Below are positions 44,397 through 55,900 of a stretch of 64,000 nucleotides of DNA, in pieces. Position 1 is the stretch's first letter. Each line of letters opens with the position of its first letter. Under the pieces are notes generated by a model, which ran no database searches, had not been told where the DNA came from, and was given only the letters and a program-made list of their open reading frames with translations. The translations under genes were made by a program, and so were the position numbers. The stretch covers positions 681,745 through 745,744 of the forward strand of contig NZ_LSGP01000013.1 of the NCBI RefSeq assembly GCF_001611555.1, given 5' to 3'. This stretch comes from Anaerosporomusa subterranea (GTDB lineage: Bacteria > Bacillota > Negativicutes > Sporomusales > Acetonemataceae).

Positions 44397-45769
44397 CGGT
44401 CACTTCGGAATTTTTCGTCAGTATTAACGAACTCATCCAGTGATAAACGAGACAGCGGAGCAGCTACATTGGGTGGGGCAATGATATTAACCTGGGTGGG
44501 ATCAGCGATTTGCTTCCCGCCTGATCCCGATCCCGCAGCTCGATTTTCGGCAGAACCACTTTTTGAGCGTTGGGTAGTGGTCTCTTTCTTATTTTCATTG
44601 TTTTGTCTTGACAATTTTTCTCTTACGCGACCCCACCAATCAGCCAATCGACTCTTTGTTGTACAATGAGGCGGATTTATGCATCTGCTTTGCCGAGCTG
44701 CATCGACTGGTATGTTGCCTGCTGCGAAGTTATCAGCCAAAGACGACTTATTCAATTCACCAAAATTCCTTAAATATTTCAAGATATTGGCAATAGTTGC
44801 CGGGTCGGCGCGATGCGAGAGCACTAAGGGAACGATCTGTGAAATATCATTTGTCGACACCCTATCTTGACCATTAAGCAAAGCATTCAACTTAGCCGCA
44901 GTCTCCATTGCCTCAATCGCCCGCAAGCTTTCTAATCCATAGTCCACATAGATCGCAGCCAACAATTTTTGGGTATCATCATCAACCGTAATATCATTTA
45001 CGTGAATAGAGGGAATACACTTGCTGGTAATTGAAGGTTGTTGTCCTGACCTGCTTGACCTGCTCATTAAAATCTCCAGTACTGACTGTACCTCACTCGG
45101 TCTTCCCATCCCTACCGCCATATCAAAACGGTCAGACAATTGTTTGCGTATTTGCGATAGTGCTCCTGGTTCCTCATCCGGATTGGACGCTGCCCACACG
45201 GCCACTTGGACTGGCATCTCTACGGTTGGCAAACCCGATTCCTCAATTTGAATCCTGCCTGGCTTTGTACCCATGACATCTAACAGAACATCTGCAATTT
45301 CCGGCGAGGCGTCAGCCAGCCGATTAATCTCGTCAACAAAGATAATCCCGCGGTGAGCCTGAGGAATGGTACCCGGCAATAAGGCCGCCATCGGCTGCGA
45401 AGGATCGGTTAGCTTAGCCAGATCAATGCTGCCAACAATTGTGCCGATTTTAGCACCATGCGAAATTTCAAGAAAAGGACACGGAATTTCTTCTCTGCCA
45501 ATCGCTTCAATTTGCTGGATGGATAAACCGCGGTGCCCCGGACAATGCGGCTGCTCCGGATCGCAATTGTACAAGCAGCCTTTAATCCGTGTAATCGGCG
45601 GCAAAATAGACGCAGCAGACCGCAAAATCGTTGTCTTGCCGGTGCCGCGCAGGCCTTCAGTATGAATATGAAAAGGGTGGCCGCTTGACAGCGCAGCTAC
45701 AGACATCTCCACTGCCAGGAATAGATCATGGTTACCTTCATGACGCACCAATTGATTAAATGACTTCAC
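44393..45769 (-). CDS. MoxR/BchI-like AAA+ ATPase
   Basis: A 458-aa protein with Walker A GLRGTGKT (39-46), Walker B GIIFVDEINR (141-150) and a sensor 1 Asn in AVWAASNPDEEPG. As in magnesium chelatase I-type proteins, a loop follows Walker A; here it has cysteines C65, C69, C76 and C97 (CLYNCDPEQPHCPG). The C-terminal 100 residues are low-complexity and polar (QNNENKKETTTQRSKSG). The GTG start at 45767-45769 is chosen because GGAGGT lies six bases upstream. No metal-chelation or corrin genes are nearby, so the substrate is unknown. Confidence 0.8.
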   Translation of the reverse strand: MKSFNQLVRHEGNHDLFLAVEMSVAALSSGHPFHIHTEGLRGTGKTTILRSAASILPPITRIKGCLYNCDPEQPHCPGHRGLSIQQIEAIGREEIPCPFLEISHGAKIGTIVGSIDLAKLTDPSQPMAALLPGTIPQAHRGIIFVDEINRLADASPEIADVLLDVMGTKPGRIQIEESGLPTVEMPVQVAVWAASNPDEEPGALSQIRKQLSDRFDMAVGMGRPSEVQSVLEILMSRSSRSGQQPSITSKCIPSIHVNDITVDDDTQKLLAAIYVDYGLESLRAIEAMETAAKLNALLNGQDRVSTNDISQIVPLVLSHRADPATIANILKYLRNFGELNKSSLADNFAAGNIPVDAARQSRCINPPHCTTKSRLADWWGRVREKLSRQNNENKKETTTQRSKSGSAENRAAGSGSGGKQIADPTQVNIIAPPNVAAPLSRLSLDEFVNTDEKFRSDR

Positions 45770-45861
45770 CCAACCACCTCCGCCGTTAATGTTTTTAGTG
45801 TTCCCAATAGAAAATGTCCAATACGACACACAAGATTAATCGCAGGTCAGAAAAATAAAAA

Positions 45862-45887
45862 CCGTTGTCGTAAACGAGACGCAACGG
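45862..45887 (-). promoter_or_regulatory. Hairpin upstream of AAA+ gene, related to the 13.7-kb array
   Basis: CCGTTG / CAACGG with an inner GTC/GAC stem, followed on the minus strand by TTTTTATTTTT. It can act as a second terminator after secF or as an attenuator ahead of the AAA+ gene. The flanking plus-strand sequence (GTCAGAAAAATAAAAACCG, then GAGAC) resembles unit 3 of the array at 13691-13946. Confidence 0.55.
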
Positions 45888-45904
45888 CGGTGGTAATATA
45901 AGAA

Positions 45905-45932
45905 AAGAACCTGGGTACCTACCCAGGTTCTT
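45905..45932 (-). terminator. Terminator after secF
   Basis: A perfect 13-bp inverted repeat (AAGAACCTGGGTA / TACCCAGGTTCTT) with a 2-nt loop, followed on the minus strand by TTCTTATATT. It lies 14 bp beyond the secF stop. Confidence 0.88.
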
Positions 45933-45946
45933 CGTTTGAAAATAAG

Positions 45947-46861
45947 CTATTTCGCGCCGCGCGCTCTTGCTTCTTGCCTCCGGCGTTGTTCACGGTTTCT
46001 CAAGGCTACCCAGATTGGACTGGCGTTAAAAAGTGTGGAATAGCTGCCGCTGGCAATGCCGACCAGCATAGCCAGTGCAAAGTTCTTTGTCGATTCTCCG
46101 CCAAAGACATACAAAGAAAGAGTAGTAAACAAGACAGTCAAAACAGTATAAATTGACCGAGTCATTGTTTGCCAGATACTACGATCTACTAAGTCATCCA
46201 GTGCTTCATCCTTGCGCTGAGTCTTCAAGTTTTCACGAATACGGTCGAAAATAACGATCGTATCATTAATCGAATAGCCGATGATGGTAAGCAGCGCAGC
46301 CACAAAAGTTCCATCGATTTCGATTTGAAAGATCGAGAAGAAACCCAATACAACCAGGACATCATGCACCAGTGCGGCAATCCCTGAAATCGCAAATTTA
46401 AACTCAAACCGATAGGTAATATAGATGACCATCATGACCATAGAAGCAAGCAATGCGTAAATTGCATTTCTTGCTAACTCACCGCCAACGACGGCGCCAA
46501 CATGCTCGTTGCGCAAAACATCGGCTTTCCCAAGTTTACTCTGCAGAGTCTCGACTGCAGTTCGACGATCCGAATCTGACAATATGCGGGTACGGATCAA
46601 TACATTCTGCGATTTGTCCGTCTGCTCGGACGTTGCCAATTGGATCACGCTTTGTTCTAAATCTAGCGGTTTCAGCACTTCACGCACTTGTCCGACAGAC
46701 ACCGGCTGTGCGAATTTCATATCCAATAATGTACCACCGGTGAAATCAATACCAAAATTAAAGCCCTGCACCATCATGGAAATTAACCCTGGAACAATGA
46801 ACAGCGCAGAGATTAGGAACCATAATTTGCTTCTCTTGATAATAGGAAATGAATATTTCAT
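45947..46861 (-). CDS. secF: Protein translocase subunit SecF
   Basis: A 304-aa RND-fold membrane protein with six helices, the large external loop after helix 1, and signatures FNFGIDFTGGTLLDMKF and YSINDTIVIFDRIREN. With SecD it uses the proton gradient to help complete Sec-dependent export. The start ATG 46859-46861 has GGGGGG upstream; a longer frame runs into secD. It lies 13 bp after secD. The two are separate genes here, unlike the fused secDF of B. subtilis. Confidence 0.95.
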   Translation of the reverse strand: MKYSFPIIKRSKLWFLISALFIVPGLISMMVQGFNFGIDFTGGTLLDMKFAQPVSVGQVREVLKPLDLEQSVIQLATSEQTDKSQNVLIRTRILSDSDRRTAVETLQSKLGKADVLRNEHVGAVVGGELARNAIYALLASMVMMVIYITYRFEFKFAISGIAALVHDVLVVLGFFSIFQIEIDGTFVAALLTIIGYSINDTIVIFDRIRENLKTQRKDEALDDLVDRSIWQTMTRSIYTVLTVLFTTLSLYVFGGESTKNFALAMLVGIASGSYSTLFNASPIWVALRNREQRRRQEARARGAK

Positions 46862-46874
46862 AGTAGCATCCCCC

Positions 46875-48098
46875 CTACGCCCCAAAGATCTTGCCATCTT
46901 TAAATACACCGGACCGCATAATCATTTTCAACAAAAATCTGTTCACAGTAATTGCCGTAAACATACTGATAATGATGCCTAGTCCCAATGTAACAGCAAA
47001 ACCCTTGACCGTACCGGTACCTAAAAAGAACAACACGGCCGCGGCAATCAGAGTCGTCAAATTAGAATCCAGAATTGTAGCGAAAGCACGGTCGAAACCG
47101 GCATCCATCGCAGCGCGCAAGGTCTTGCCGTTTCGGTATTCTTCCTTAAACCGTTCAAAGATCAACACATTCGCATCGACAGCCATGCCGATAGACAAAA
47201 TAATACCAGCAATACCGGGTAAGGTTAGCGTTGCATTCAGCATCTTCATGGATAACATTACAAGCAAAACATATACCAATAGAGCTGTATTAGCAATAAA
47301 TCCGGATAAGCGGTAAAATAACAGCATGAAGAGAACAACAGCCCCGATGCCGATCGAAAATGCCACTACGCTTTTATCTTTGGCATCTTGTCCCAGTGTC
47401 GGGCCGACAGAACGGGTTTCCATGATGTCTACTTTTACAGGCAGCGAACCGGAACGCAAGAGAATGGCCAGGCGTTGCGCCTCGTCAATCGAGCGGTTAC
47501 CAGTAATGACAGCCTTTCCGCCTGTAATGACCTCTTGTACAACAGGGCTGGTCAATACTTGTTTATCAAGCAGTATGGAAATTGTCTTGCCGACGTTTTT
47601 CGAAGTGAGATCGGCAAATTTCTTGCCACCCTCATCGCTAAACTCAATTGCGACCAAATTACGGTTCTGATCGATCTGGGCTTTCGCATCTTTTAAGTCT
47701 TTGCCGGTAAGCACTGTTTTGCCGCTTTCATCTTGAAATTCGAGCAAGGCAGTTTTGCCGATCAGTTCGATAGCTTTCTCCGGCTCATTAATGCCAGGAA
47801 GTTCTACGATAATGCGGCGCTCGCCTTGACGTTGCACGATCGGCTCAGTCAGGCCTAATTCGTTGATCCGGCGTTCAATAATTTGCATAACCCGTTGTAC
47901 GGCATCCTCGTCAACCTTAGCCTCAGGCGTATCAACTGCCTGCAGCACAATATGGGTGCCGCCTTGCAAGTCAAGCCCTTGCTTGATGGACAGAGACAAC
48001 GGCGTAATGTAGTAACCGAAAACAGCAAAAATAGCAACAGTTACTACTAGAAACTTAACTAAATTCCCCCGTCCCAAATCAGTTCTCCCCCATTTCAT
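46875..48098 (-). CDS. secD: Protein translocase subunit SecD
   Basis: A 407-aa membrane protein of standard length with LSIKQGLDLQGGTHIVLQAV after helix 1, the P1 domain (IIVELPGI, ELIGKTALLEFQ) and the conserved GMAVDANVLIFERFKEE in the transmembrane part. It partners SecF. No clear Shine-Dalgarno precedes ATG 48096-48098, though the family N-terminus fits. The neighbouring yajC is about 1.5 kb away, separated by the HD and fthC genes, a common Firmicute/Negativicute arrangement. Confidence 0.94.
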   Translation of the reverse strand: MKWGRTDLGRGNLVKFLVVTVAIFAVFGYYITPLSLSIKQGLDLQGGTHIVLQAVDTPEAKVDEDAVQRVMQIIERRINELGLTEPIVQRQGERRIIVELPGINEPEKAIELIGKTALLEFQDESGKTVLTGKDLKDAKAQIDQNRNLVAIEFSDEGGKKFADLTSKNVGKTISILLDKQVLTSPVVQEVITGGKAVITGNRSIDEAQRLAILLRSGSLPVKVDIMETRSVGPTLGQDAKDKSVVAFSIGIGAVVLFMLLFYRLSGFIANTALLVYVLLVMLSMKMLNATLTLPGIAGIILSIGMAVDANVLIFERFKEEYRNGKTLRAAMDAGFDRAFATILDSNLTTLIAAAVLFFLGTGTVKGFAVTLGLGIIISMFTAITVNRFLLKMIMRSGVFKDGKIFGA

Positions 48099-48188
48099 GT
48101 CAATTCACAAAATTAATTATAGACCTTGTCCGATAATCCTGTCAACGAACTCAAGCAATCTCAAGCGTTCTTTCTACTCCGTGTACGA

Positions 48189-48854
48189 TTACAGTAAAGA
48201 ATTGCCGTTGATAATTAGACCAAAACGGTACTTTAAAAACTCTGCTGCTCGGCGACACATGATCATACGTCCGAGAAATATCTCAAAATACTCCATTACT
48301 GGACAAATCTGCGTGTTAATGGTTAACTCAAGTCTTATGGTGCGGCAGTCCCGATCAACGGTCAAAGAACTTGATTCTGCCGCATAATTGACACGATCAT
48401 GAATGTCAAATTTTGCAAAGTCGGTGTTGGTCACTCTGCCGCGATGAACATCAGATTTATCCGCTAAAATGAGCGCCGCAGCCACAGGATTCACCGAATG
48501 CCCTCTCTCTTCCTCATGATTGCCAATTGCCGAAATAACTAAGGCGATTTCCTCCGGTGGCATGCGCAAACGGGCAAGAATTTGATACGCCATTACCGCC
48601 CCCATACCGCCATGGTTGTAGCGATTAATCAGATTAGCGATATCATGCAGATAACCGGCAATAGCAGCCAGCTCACACTCCCGGTCAGAAAATCTTATGT
48701 CTCGCAATACCTTTTCCGCAAGGTGCGAAACTATCGAAGCATGCCGCTTCCCATGTTCGGTATATCCCATTTCGCTCAGGTATTGTGTGCTGCTGGCCAA
48801 ATACACGCTAACTTCATGATCTTGCTTCAATTGGTCTACAGTTACAATCGACAT
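48189..48854 (-). CDS. HD domain phosphohydrolase
   Basis: A 221-aa protein with an HD metal site: H in GKRHASIVSHL, the HD pair in GYLHDIAN, H in IGNHEEERG and D in ADKSDVHRG. HD proteins of this kind hydrolyse phosphate esters of nucleotides; the substrate is unknown. The last 60 residues (LELTINTQICPVMEYFEIFLGRM) form a separate alpha/beta module. ATG 48852-48854 is preferred, eight bases after GGGGG. It lies between secD and fthC. Confidence 0.8.
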   Translation of the reverse strand: MSIVTVDQLKQDHEVSVYLASSTQYLSEMGYTEHGKRHASIVSHLAEKVLRDIRFSDRECELAAIAGYLHDIANLINRYNHGGMGAVMAYQILARLRMPPEEIALVISAIGNHEEERGHSVNPVAAALILADKSDVHRGRVTNTDFAKFDIHDRVNYAAESSSLTVDRDCRTIRLELTINTQICPVMEYFEIFLGRMIMCRRAAEFLKYRFGLIINGNSLL

Positions 48855-48967
48855 ATCCATTCCCCCTGACCTCTTATCGGCAATTTAGCTCAAATCTTTT
48901 GCCTGTCAAGTCTAGTATGTCGGTTTTCTTTGCTTCCATAACCAGCAGGCGAACTCAGTCAACACAA

Positions 48968-49005
48968 AAAAGGCAAAATGAAGCGTACGCCGCACTTTGC
49001 CTTTT
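48968..49005 (-). terminator. Terminator after fthC
   Basis: A 10-bp stem (AAAAGGCAAA / TTTGCCTTTT) with an inner GCG/CGC hairpin overlaps the stop codon of the cyclo-ligase gene and is followed by TTTTTGTGTT on the minus strand. Confidence 0.8.
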
Positions 49006-49606
49006 ATTGCTGAGTCCAAACAAGACGCTTGTCGCAGTTGATGATTCTGTCTTCAGTAACCACCCATTGCATCAGGATATCATGTTCCGCCCACGGGACT
49101 TCGCTCACTAATTGTCGCGACCAACTAATGCCTGCCCGGAGTGCCTGCGGCGCTCGTATGAGAAAGCGGTCATAATAGCCTGCCCCCATACCAAGTCGGT
49201 TGCCGCTGTCGTCAAATGCAACACCCGGAGTCAACACTAAATCAATGAGGCTTGGATCAAGTATACGTGCGCGTGACGGATCAGGCATGCGGACTCCTAG
49301 CCGTCCGGCAACTACTTCGTTAAGATCTGTAATCGCTGCGCTCTCCATGACTCCATACACAGAGCCCATCAGCGGAACGCAGACTGTCTTACCTGCCTCT
49401 ATAGCATGAATAAGCAAATCATCCAGATACGGCTCGCCAGGCATAGCTAAATACCCCATTACTGTCTTGGCCTGTTGAAAGACCGGCCAAGACAGTAATT
49501 GTTTACAAATAGTCCGACTACCCGCTGTTACCACTTCAAGAGACATTGTCTTTCGCTGTAGGAACATTTGACGCCTTAGTATCGATTTAACCTCAGCTTC
49601 CAACAT
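49004..49606 (-). CDS. 5-formyltetrahydrofolate cyclo-ligase
   Basis: A 200-aa protein of the 5-FTHF cyclo-ligase family: N-terminal basic helix (KSILRRQMFLQRK), PGVAFDDSGNRLGMGAGYYDRFL and substrate-loop residues. It uses ATP to convert 5-formyl-THF to 5,10-methenyl-THF. Its ATG overlaps the stop of yajC (TAATATG region). The length fits (about 190-200 aa). It ends the yajC-led run with its own terminator. Confidence 0.92.
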   Translation of the reverse strand: MLEAEVKSILRRQMFLQRKTMSLEVVTAGSRTICKQLLSWPVFQQAKTVMGYLAMPGEPYLDDLLIHAIEAGKTVCVPLMGSVYGVMESAAITDLNEVVAGRLGVRMPDPSRARILDPSLIDLVLTPGVAFDDSGNRLGMGAGYYDRFLIRAPQALRAGISWSRQLVSEVPWAEHDILMQWVVTEDRIINCDKRLVWTQQ

Positions 49607-49607
49607 A

Positions 49608-49895
49608 TTAACCTACGTTCTGCTGATTGGCGATCGCGCTGCGCAAGAAATCAAGTTCTACTTTGTCAGCAACTCTCAATGTTACCGTCTTGTCATTGAT
49701 AGCGGTAATAACACCATACATGCCGCCAATTGTAACAACTTTGTCACCTTTTTTGAGGCTGTTAAGCATTTCAGACCGTTTCTTCTGTTCTTTCTTTTGC
49801 GGACGGTACAACATGAAATAGAAAATGACCGCCATCAGGATAATCGGTGCATATGACTGAATCATCTGTAGTGTTTCGGCTGTAATTCCAGGCAA
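49608..49895 (-). CDS. yajC: Preprotein translocase subunit YajC
   Basis: A 95-aa protein with a single membrane helix (APIILMAVIFYFMLYRPQKKEQKK) and a small soluble domain (LKKGDKVVTIGGMYGVI). It associates with SecDF. The start is TTG at 49893-49895, chosen because AGGAGG lies eight bases upstream; upstream in-frame codons lack any Shine-Dalgarno. It follows tgt by 80 bp, as yrbF follows tgt in B. subtilis. Confidence 0.92.
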   Translation of the reverse strand: MPGITAETLQMIQSYAPIILMAVIFYFMLYRPQKKEQKKRSEMLNSLKKGDKVVTIGGMYGVITAINDKTVTLRVADKVELDFLRSAIANQQNVG

Positions 49896-49975
49896 TAGTT
49901 TCACCTCCTGCTTGTTTTTCTTTTCTTGTATTCCACATAAATGAATCAAATCCTCTTATATTTGCACAAGCATTC

Positions 49976-52140
<2,165 letters not shown>

Positions 52141-52157
52141 TAACTAGTAAACCTCTC

Positions 52158-53477
52158 TTACTTATACCATCTTTGTATTGTCGCGCCAGGGTAATAATAT
52201 GCCAAGATTTCCTTGTAGAATTGATTACTGCCCAGCGGTGCCTTCTCTGCCATGGCCTTGGCACCCCATTGCGATAGACCAATTCCATGTCCTGATCCTT
52301 TGCCAGAAAGGAGTAAGATATCACGAGACGAGTCCTGAACAAGCCCGCGTCGGGCAGACTTACCCGTCAATGCAGGTAGAGCTTCTCCCCGAGCGATGGA
52401 AACATCAAACAGAGTGCTGGGCAGGCTCAAGAGAGAGCTAAATTTTGCACCGCTTAGCTGCACTCTCCCCGCCGTCCCGGTAATTTTAATCGTTTTTACC
52501 CTTCCGGATACACCGCGATCAGCCGCTTTTACGGGCTGGTGAGTTAACGGTGATAATTCAATACCAGTAACTTCTCCTACCGACAAACCAGCTGTTCGCA
52601 GCAGTTCGGTTAATTGGGCAATACTTATGCGACGATCCCAGACAAAACGGGGAGAGTCTTGATCAAAATCTCGCACTCCTCGCAGATACGGGAATGGCGT
52701 GCCCCAGACATTTTCACTGTTTTCCGTGTGTCCGCCGGAACTAGAATGGAAGAAAGCTGTAATAACACTGCCTTGGTAGGTTGCCATCATGCCCCGTGTT
52801 TCATCTACCGCCTGATTACTGCGGGCTGCTTCGCTATCGCGACCGCCGTACACCTGGCAATGCACGGTGGGACATACATCAAAGCCCTGACCCTGGTGTT
52901 TGCCAACGCCTGCGAACGCATAACTGCGCGCCGCAACTGCCTGCGCCCTGATAGCTTCCATTGGCCAGGAAGGCGATATTTCCTTAGGAATTACACCGTA
53001 CAAATATGCTTCCATCGGTAGAATATTAATTGCAGTTAAAGTATTGTCCCCTGCTTGCCGTCGAACCTCGATGACACCGCGGTAGCGCTTGCCATTAAGT
53101 TGAATAAACTGCCCCTGCTGATTTAGGCTGTCCGCCTCATTCACAGCCTGTTCCAGCTTGCCACCATGCCCTCGATTCGGCGAGTCGGAGAAGCTTAGCC
53201 TGATAACCGAAGTCGCCGTAGGAATCCCATTTACCGCCAAACGGCCCCCCTGTATAGTAATACTTAAATTCTCCTTCGCCTTATACACCTTTTTAAATTC
53301 ATTAGCGTCGTCGGTACGCAAAAAAAATGCAGTATCGGCAGATACGGTCACTCGAGTCTGCTGTAACGCCAGGCCGACTTTAATCAGTGGCTCTTGCAAT
53401 TCGGTCGACTTAGCCCAAACAGAAAACGAAGTTAGCACTAGCAGAGCTAGCGTGATCAGTACAATGCGGAACTTCAT
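52158..53477 (-). CDS. SpoIID/LytB domain protein
   Basis: A 439-aa secreted or anchored protein with an N-terminal signal segment (FRIVLITLALLVLTSFSVWA) and a SpoIID/LytB domain with ILPMEAYLYGVIPKEISPSWPMEA, QAVAARSY and the C-terminal KGSGHGIGLSQWGAKAMA. SpoIID is a lytic transglycosylase that acts on denuded glycan strands in engulfment. This gene is in the ruv-queA neighbourhood, where clostridia carry a SpoIID-like paralogue, so it need not be the sporulation enzyme itself. AGGAG precedes ATG 53475-53477. Confidence 0.87.
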   Translation of the reverse strand: MKFRIVLITLALLVLTSFSVWAKSTELQEPLIKVGLALQQTRVTVSADTAFFLRTDDANEFKKVYKAKENLSITIQGGRLAVNGIPTATSVIRLSFSDSPNRGHGGKLEQAVNEADSLNQQGQFIQLNGKRYRGVIEVRRQAGDNTLTAINILPMEAYLYGVIPKEISPSWPMEAIRAQAVAARSYAFAGVGKHQGQGFDVCPTVHCQVYGGRDSEAARSNQAVDETRGMMATYQGSVITAFFHSSSGGHTENSENVWGTPFPYLRGVRDFDQDSPRFVWDRRISIAQLTELLRTAGLSVGEVTGIELSPLTHQPVKAADRGVSGRVKTIKITGTAGRVQLSGAKFSSLLSLPSTLFDVSIARGEALPALTGKSARRGLVQDSSRDILLLSGKGSGHGIGLSQWGAKAMAEKAPLGSNQFYKEILAYYYPGATIQRWYK

Positions 53478-53487
53478 GGCATTGCTC

Positions 53488-53712
53488 CTATCTTCGAAAT
53501 AACAAGTTCAGTAAAAGCGTTAGCACAATGCTGATAATAATCGATGTAGCAAAAGGAAAGTGGAAACTGAAGTTCTCTTTCTCCCAGTGAAAATCGCCCG
53601 GCAAGCGGCCAAGCGGCAGAATCTTGCCGCCGAAATGGACGAGCGCACCAGCTATCAATAAAAGGACACCAACAGTCATCAGCGTCTTACCTAAAGAATC
53701 AAAGCCGAACAT
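53488..53712 (-). CDS. DUF2905 small membrane protein
   Basis: A 74-aa protein with two membrane helices (about residues 8-28 and 51-72) and the family core GKILPLGRLPGDFHWE between them. Function is unknown. The start ATG 53710-53712 has GGGGGC upstream, and the frame overlaps the end of queH by 14 bp; a much longer frame within queH is rejected. DUF2905 genes are often found next to ruvB-queA genes in Firmicutes. Confidence 0.85.
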   Translation of the reverse strand: MFGFDSLGKTLMTVGVLLLIAGALVHFGGKILPLGRLPGDFHWEKENFSFHFPFATSIIISIVLTLLLNLLFRR

Positions 53713-54271
53713 TTTCAGCCCCCTGTTTCTTCGGTTTCCAATAACGGTCACGCTCGCTGAAAATGCAGCCGCAATACGGTTGTCGATACAACTCCATCTC
53801 AAGACTTTTCGTAACCCCCTCTTTCCAACCTGGGCGAAAATCTTGATAATAAAAGGGTATGTCAAATTTCTCCGCGGCTGCCTCGCCCGCCTGGCGGATT
53901 AAATCATGCTTTTGATAAGGACTCACTAACAGTGTAGTAGTAAACGCATTAAAACCGCTTTCCTTTGCCGTGCGAGCCGCTTCATCCAATCGAAGTCGGT
54001 AGCAGGCATAGCAACGCCCCTCCGGCGCTGTTAATGCGCGAGTGAGAAAGTCCTCCAACGTATAATCGTCTTGCACCAGCATAATCAACTCAACTCGGCG
54101 GGCAAATTCACCGGCAGTATCGAGACGACGCCGGAATTCTTTGTAAGGATGAATATTGGGATTATAAAACCAACCGGTTAGCTGATGCCCTTGTTCACGC
54201 AGATAGCTTACCGGATACACTGAGCATGGGCCACAGCACATATGTAAAAATAGATTCACGACTTTGAGCAT
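53699..54271 (-). CDS. queH: Epoxyqueuosine reductase QueH
   Basis: A 190-aa QueH (DUF208) with the conserved cysteine pairs in HMCCGPCSVYP, CYACYRLRLD and PYCGCIFSERDRY, which bind a [4Fe-4S] cluster and a metal. It reduces epoxyqueuosine to queuosine, replacing QueG. With queA and tgt it gives the last three steps of the pathway in one operon. ATG 54269-54271 is close to a GGTGAAAGG motif, so the start spacing is tight but the N-terminus fits the family. Confidence 0.92.
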   Translation of the reverse strand: MLKVVNLFLHMCCGPCSVYPVSYLREQGHQLTGWFYNPNIHPYKEFRRRLDTAGEFARRVELIMLVQDDYTLEDFLTRALTAPEGRCYACYRLRLDEAARTAKESGFNAFTTTLLVSPYQKHDLIRQAGEAAAEKFDIPFYYQDFRPGWKEGVTKSLEMELYRQPYCGCIFSERDRYWKPKKQGAENVRL

Positions 54272-54275
54272 CCTT

Positions 54276-55307
54276 TCACCAAAGTGAGTCTTGTTTGTCT
54301 ACGGCTTCCTTCATAGAGTATGCAAAGCCCATATGTTCATACGCAGCCCGCGTCGCAACTCGTCCGCGCGGCGTGCGTTGCAAAAATCCCAACTGCAATA
54401 GAAACGGTTCATATACATCTTCAATCGTCTCAGTTTCTTCACTTATCGAAGCAGCCAGTGTATCCAAGCCCACCGGACCACCGCCAAATTTGCTGATAAT
54501 TGTGGTTAGCAACCGTTGATCAGTCTTATCCAGTCCACAAGCGTCTACTTCTAGCCGCGCGAGTGCTTCTTGGGCGATTGTTTTAGTAATCGTCCCCGAT
54601 CCAGCGACCTGCGCAAAATCCCGCACCCGTTTTAACAGGCGGTTGGCGATTCGCGGTGTGCCGCGTGAGCGCCGAGCAATTTCCTCAGCTCCTGAGGGCT
54701 CGATAGAAACCTTCAGAATATCGGCAGCGCGGCTAACAATAAACATAAGCTCTTCTGTCTGATAAAACTCCAGTCGGCAAATTACGCCAAATCGGTCTCT
54801 GAGTGGAGCGGTTAGCGCTCCAGCCCTAGTCGTTGCCCCAACTAGAGTAAACCGTGGTAAGTCCAGGCGAATAGACCTAGCACTGGGGCCTTTGCCAATC
54901 ATGATATCAAGGGCATAGTCTTCCATTGCTGAATAGAGGATTTCTTCAACAGTACGCGACAGCCGATGAATCTCATCAATAAATAATACATCCCGGTCGC
55001 TTAAGTTGGTGAGAATTGCCGCCAAATCGCCTGAACGTTCAATAGCTGGGCCTGAGGTGACGCGGAAATTCACTCCCAATTCATTGGCTACAATCCCAGC
55101 TAACGTTGTTTTACCTAAACCTGGCGGTCCATAAAGCAGCACATGATCAAGCGCTTCTCCGCGTGATATTGCAGCCTGGACGAAAATGGACAAATTGTCC
55201 TTTACTTGTTCTTGCCCAATGTATTCCTGTAAACGCCGTGGACGCAGACTATATTGCCAAGAATCTGCATCTTGTTCCCCACCGGCAATTATCCGTTCTT
55301 GTTCCAT
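54276..55307 (-). CDS. ruvB: Holliday junction branch migration ATPase RuvB
   Basis: A 343-aa AAA+ motor. Walker [10 protein letters not shown] (about 60-68), Walker [11 protein letters not shown] (107-116), sensor GATTRAGAL and the C-terminal winged helix ([13 protein letters not shown]). It drives branch migration with RuvA. Two adjacent ATGs are possible; the second (55305-55307) is better spaced from GGAGG. Its start overlaps the ruvA stop, giving coupling. Confidence 0.96.
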   Translation of the reverse strand: MEQERIIAGGEQDADSWQYSLRPRRLQEYIGQEQVKDNLSIFVQAAISRGEALDHVLLYGPPGLGKTTLAGIVANELGVNFRVTSGPAIERSGDLAAILTNLSDRDVLFIDEIHRLSRTVEEILYSAMEDYALDIMIGKGPSARSIRLDLPRFTLVGATTRAGALTAPLRDRFGVICRLEFYQTEELMFIVSRAADILKVSIEPSGAEEIARRSRGTPRIANRLLKRVRDFAQVAGSGTITKTIAQEALARLEVDACGLDKTDQRLLTTIISKFGGGPVGLDTLAASISEETETIEDVYEPFLLQLGFLQRTPRGRVATRAAYEHMGFAYSMKEAVDKQDSLW

Positions 55308-55900
55308 CATGACCTCCCAGAGAATTCCTTCAAGGCAAGCTTAATGATTTCTTCAACACTTGTTGCCTCAGCAGCCTTACGCAGAACAGGCGTGATCTCC
55401 TGTTGTGTATAGCCGAGAGTCAGTAGTGCTTGTAAGGCCTCCGCCTGTATCGAGCCGGCAGCGTCAGTGGCAGCAGCGATAATAACGTTATCCGGATCGG
55501 CTTCTCCAATTTTATCTTTTAATTCAAGAACAATCCGTTCAGCAGTCTTTTTGCCGACTCCTGGGATCTTTGTTAACAGGCTGAAGTTCTTTTGGCCGAC
55601 GGCCATAATAAAATCAGTAGGACTAATCGCTGACAAAATCCCAAGACCAACCTTGGGACCGATTCCGCTGACTGATGTCAAAAGTATGAACAAATCATAT
55701 TCTTGCTGACTGCTGAAACCATATAATAGAAGTGCGTCTTCGCGCACATTTAAGTAGGTAAACAGTGTCGTTTCCGCACCTTTTGATAAGTTCTGCCGAG
55801 TTGACTGCGGGATAAATACCCGGTAGCCCACACCGTTAACGTCAACAAAACAACTATCAGGAAAAAGGTGTGAAATTTTGCCACGTACATAGCCAATCAT
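55307..55900 (-). CDS. ruvA: Holliday junction protein RuvA
   Basis: A 197-aa RuvA with domain I OB-fold ([13 protein letters not shown]), two helix-hairpin-helix motifs ([13 protein letters not shown] and [19 protein letters not shown]) and the C-terminal domain III that binds RuvB. It forms the tetramer around the junction. ATG 55898-55900 overlaps the ruvC stop (ATGA). Confidence 0.96.
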   Translation of the reverse strand: MIGYVRGKISHLFPDSCFVDVNGVGYRVFIPQSTRQNLSKGAETTLFTYLNVREDALLLYGFSSQQEYDLFILLTSVSGIGPKVGLGILSAISPTDFIMAVGQKNFSLLTKIPGVGKKTAERIVLELKDKIGEADPDNVIIAAATDAAGSIQAEALQALLTLGYTQQEITPVLRKAAEATSVEEIIKLALKEFSGRS

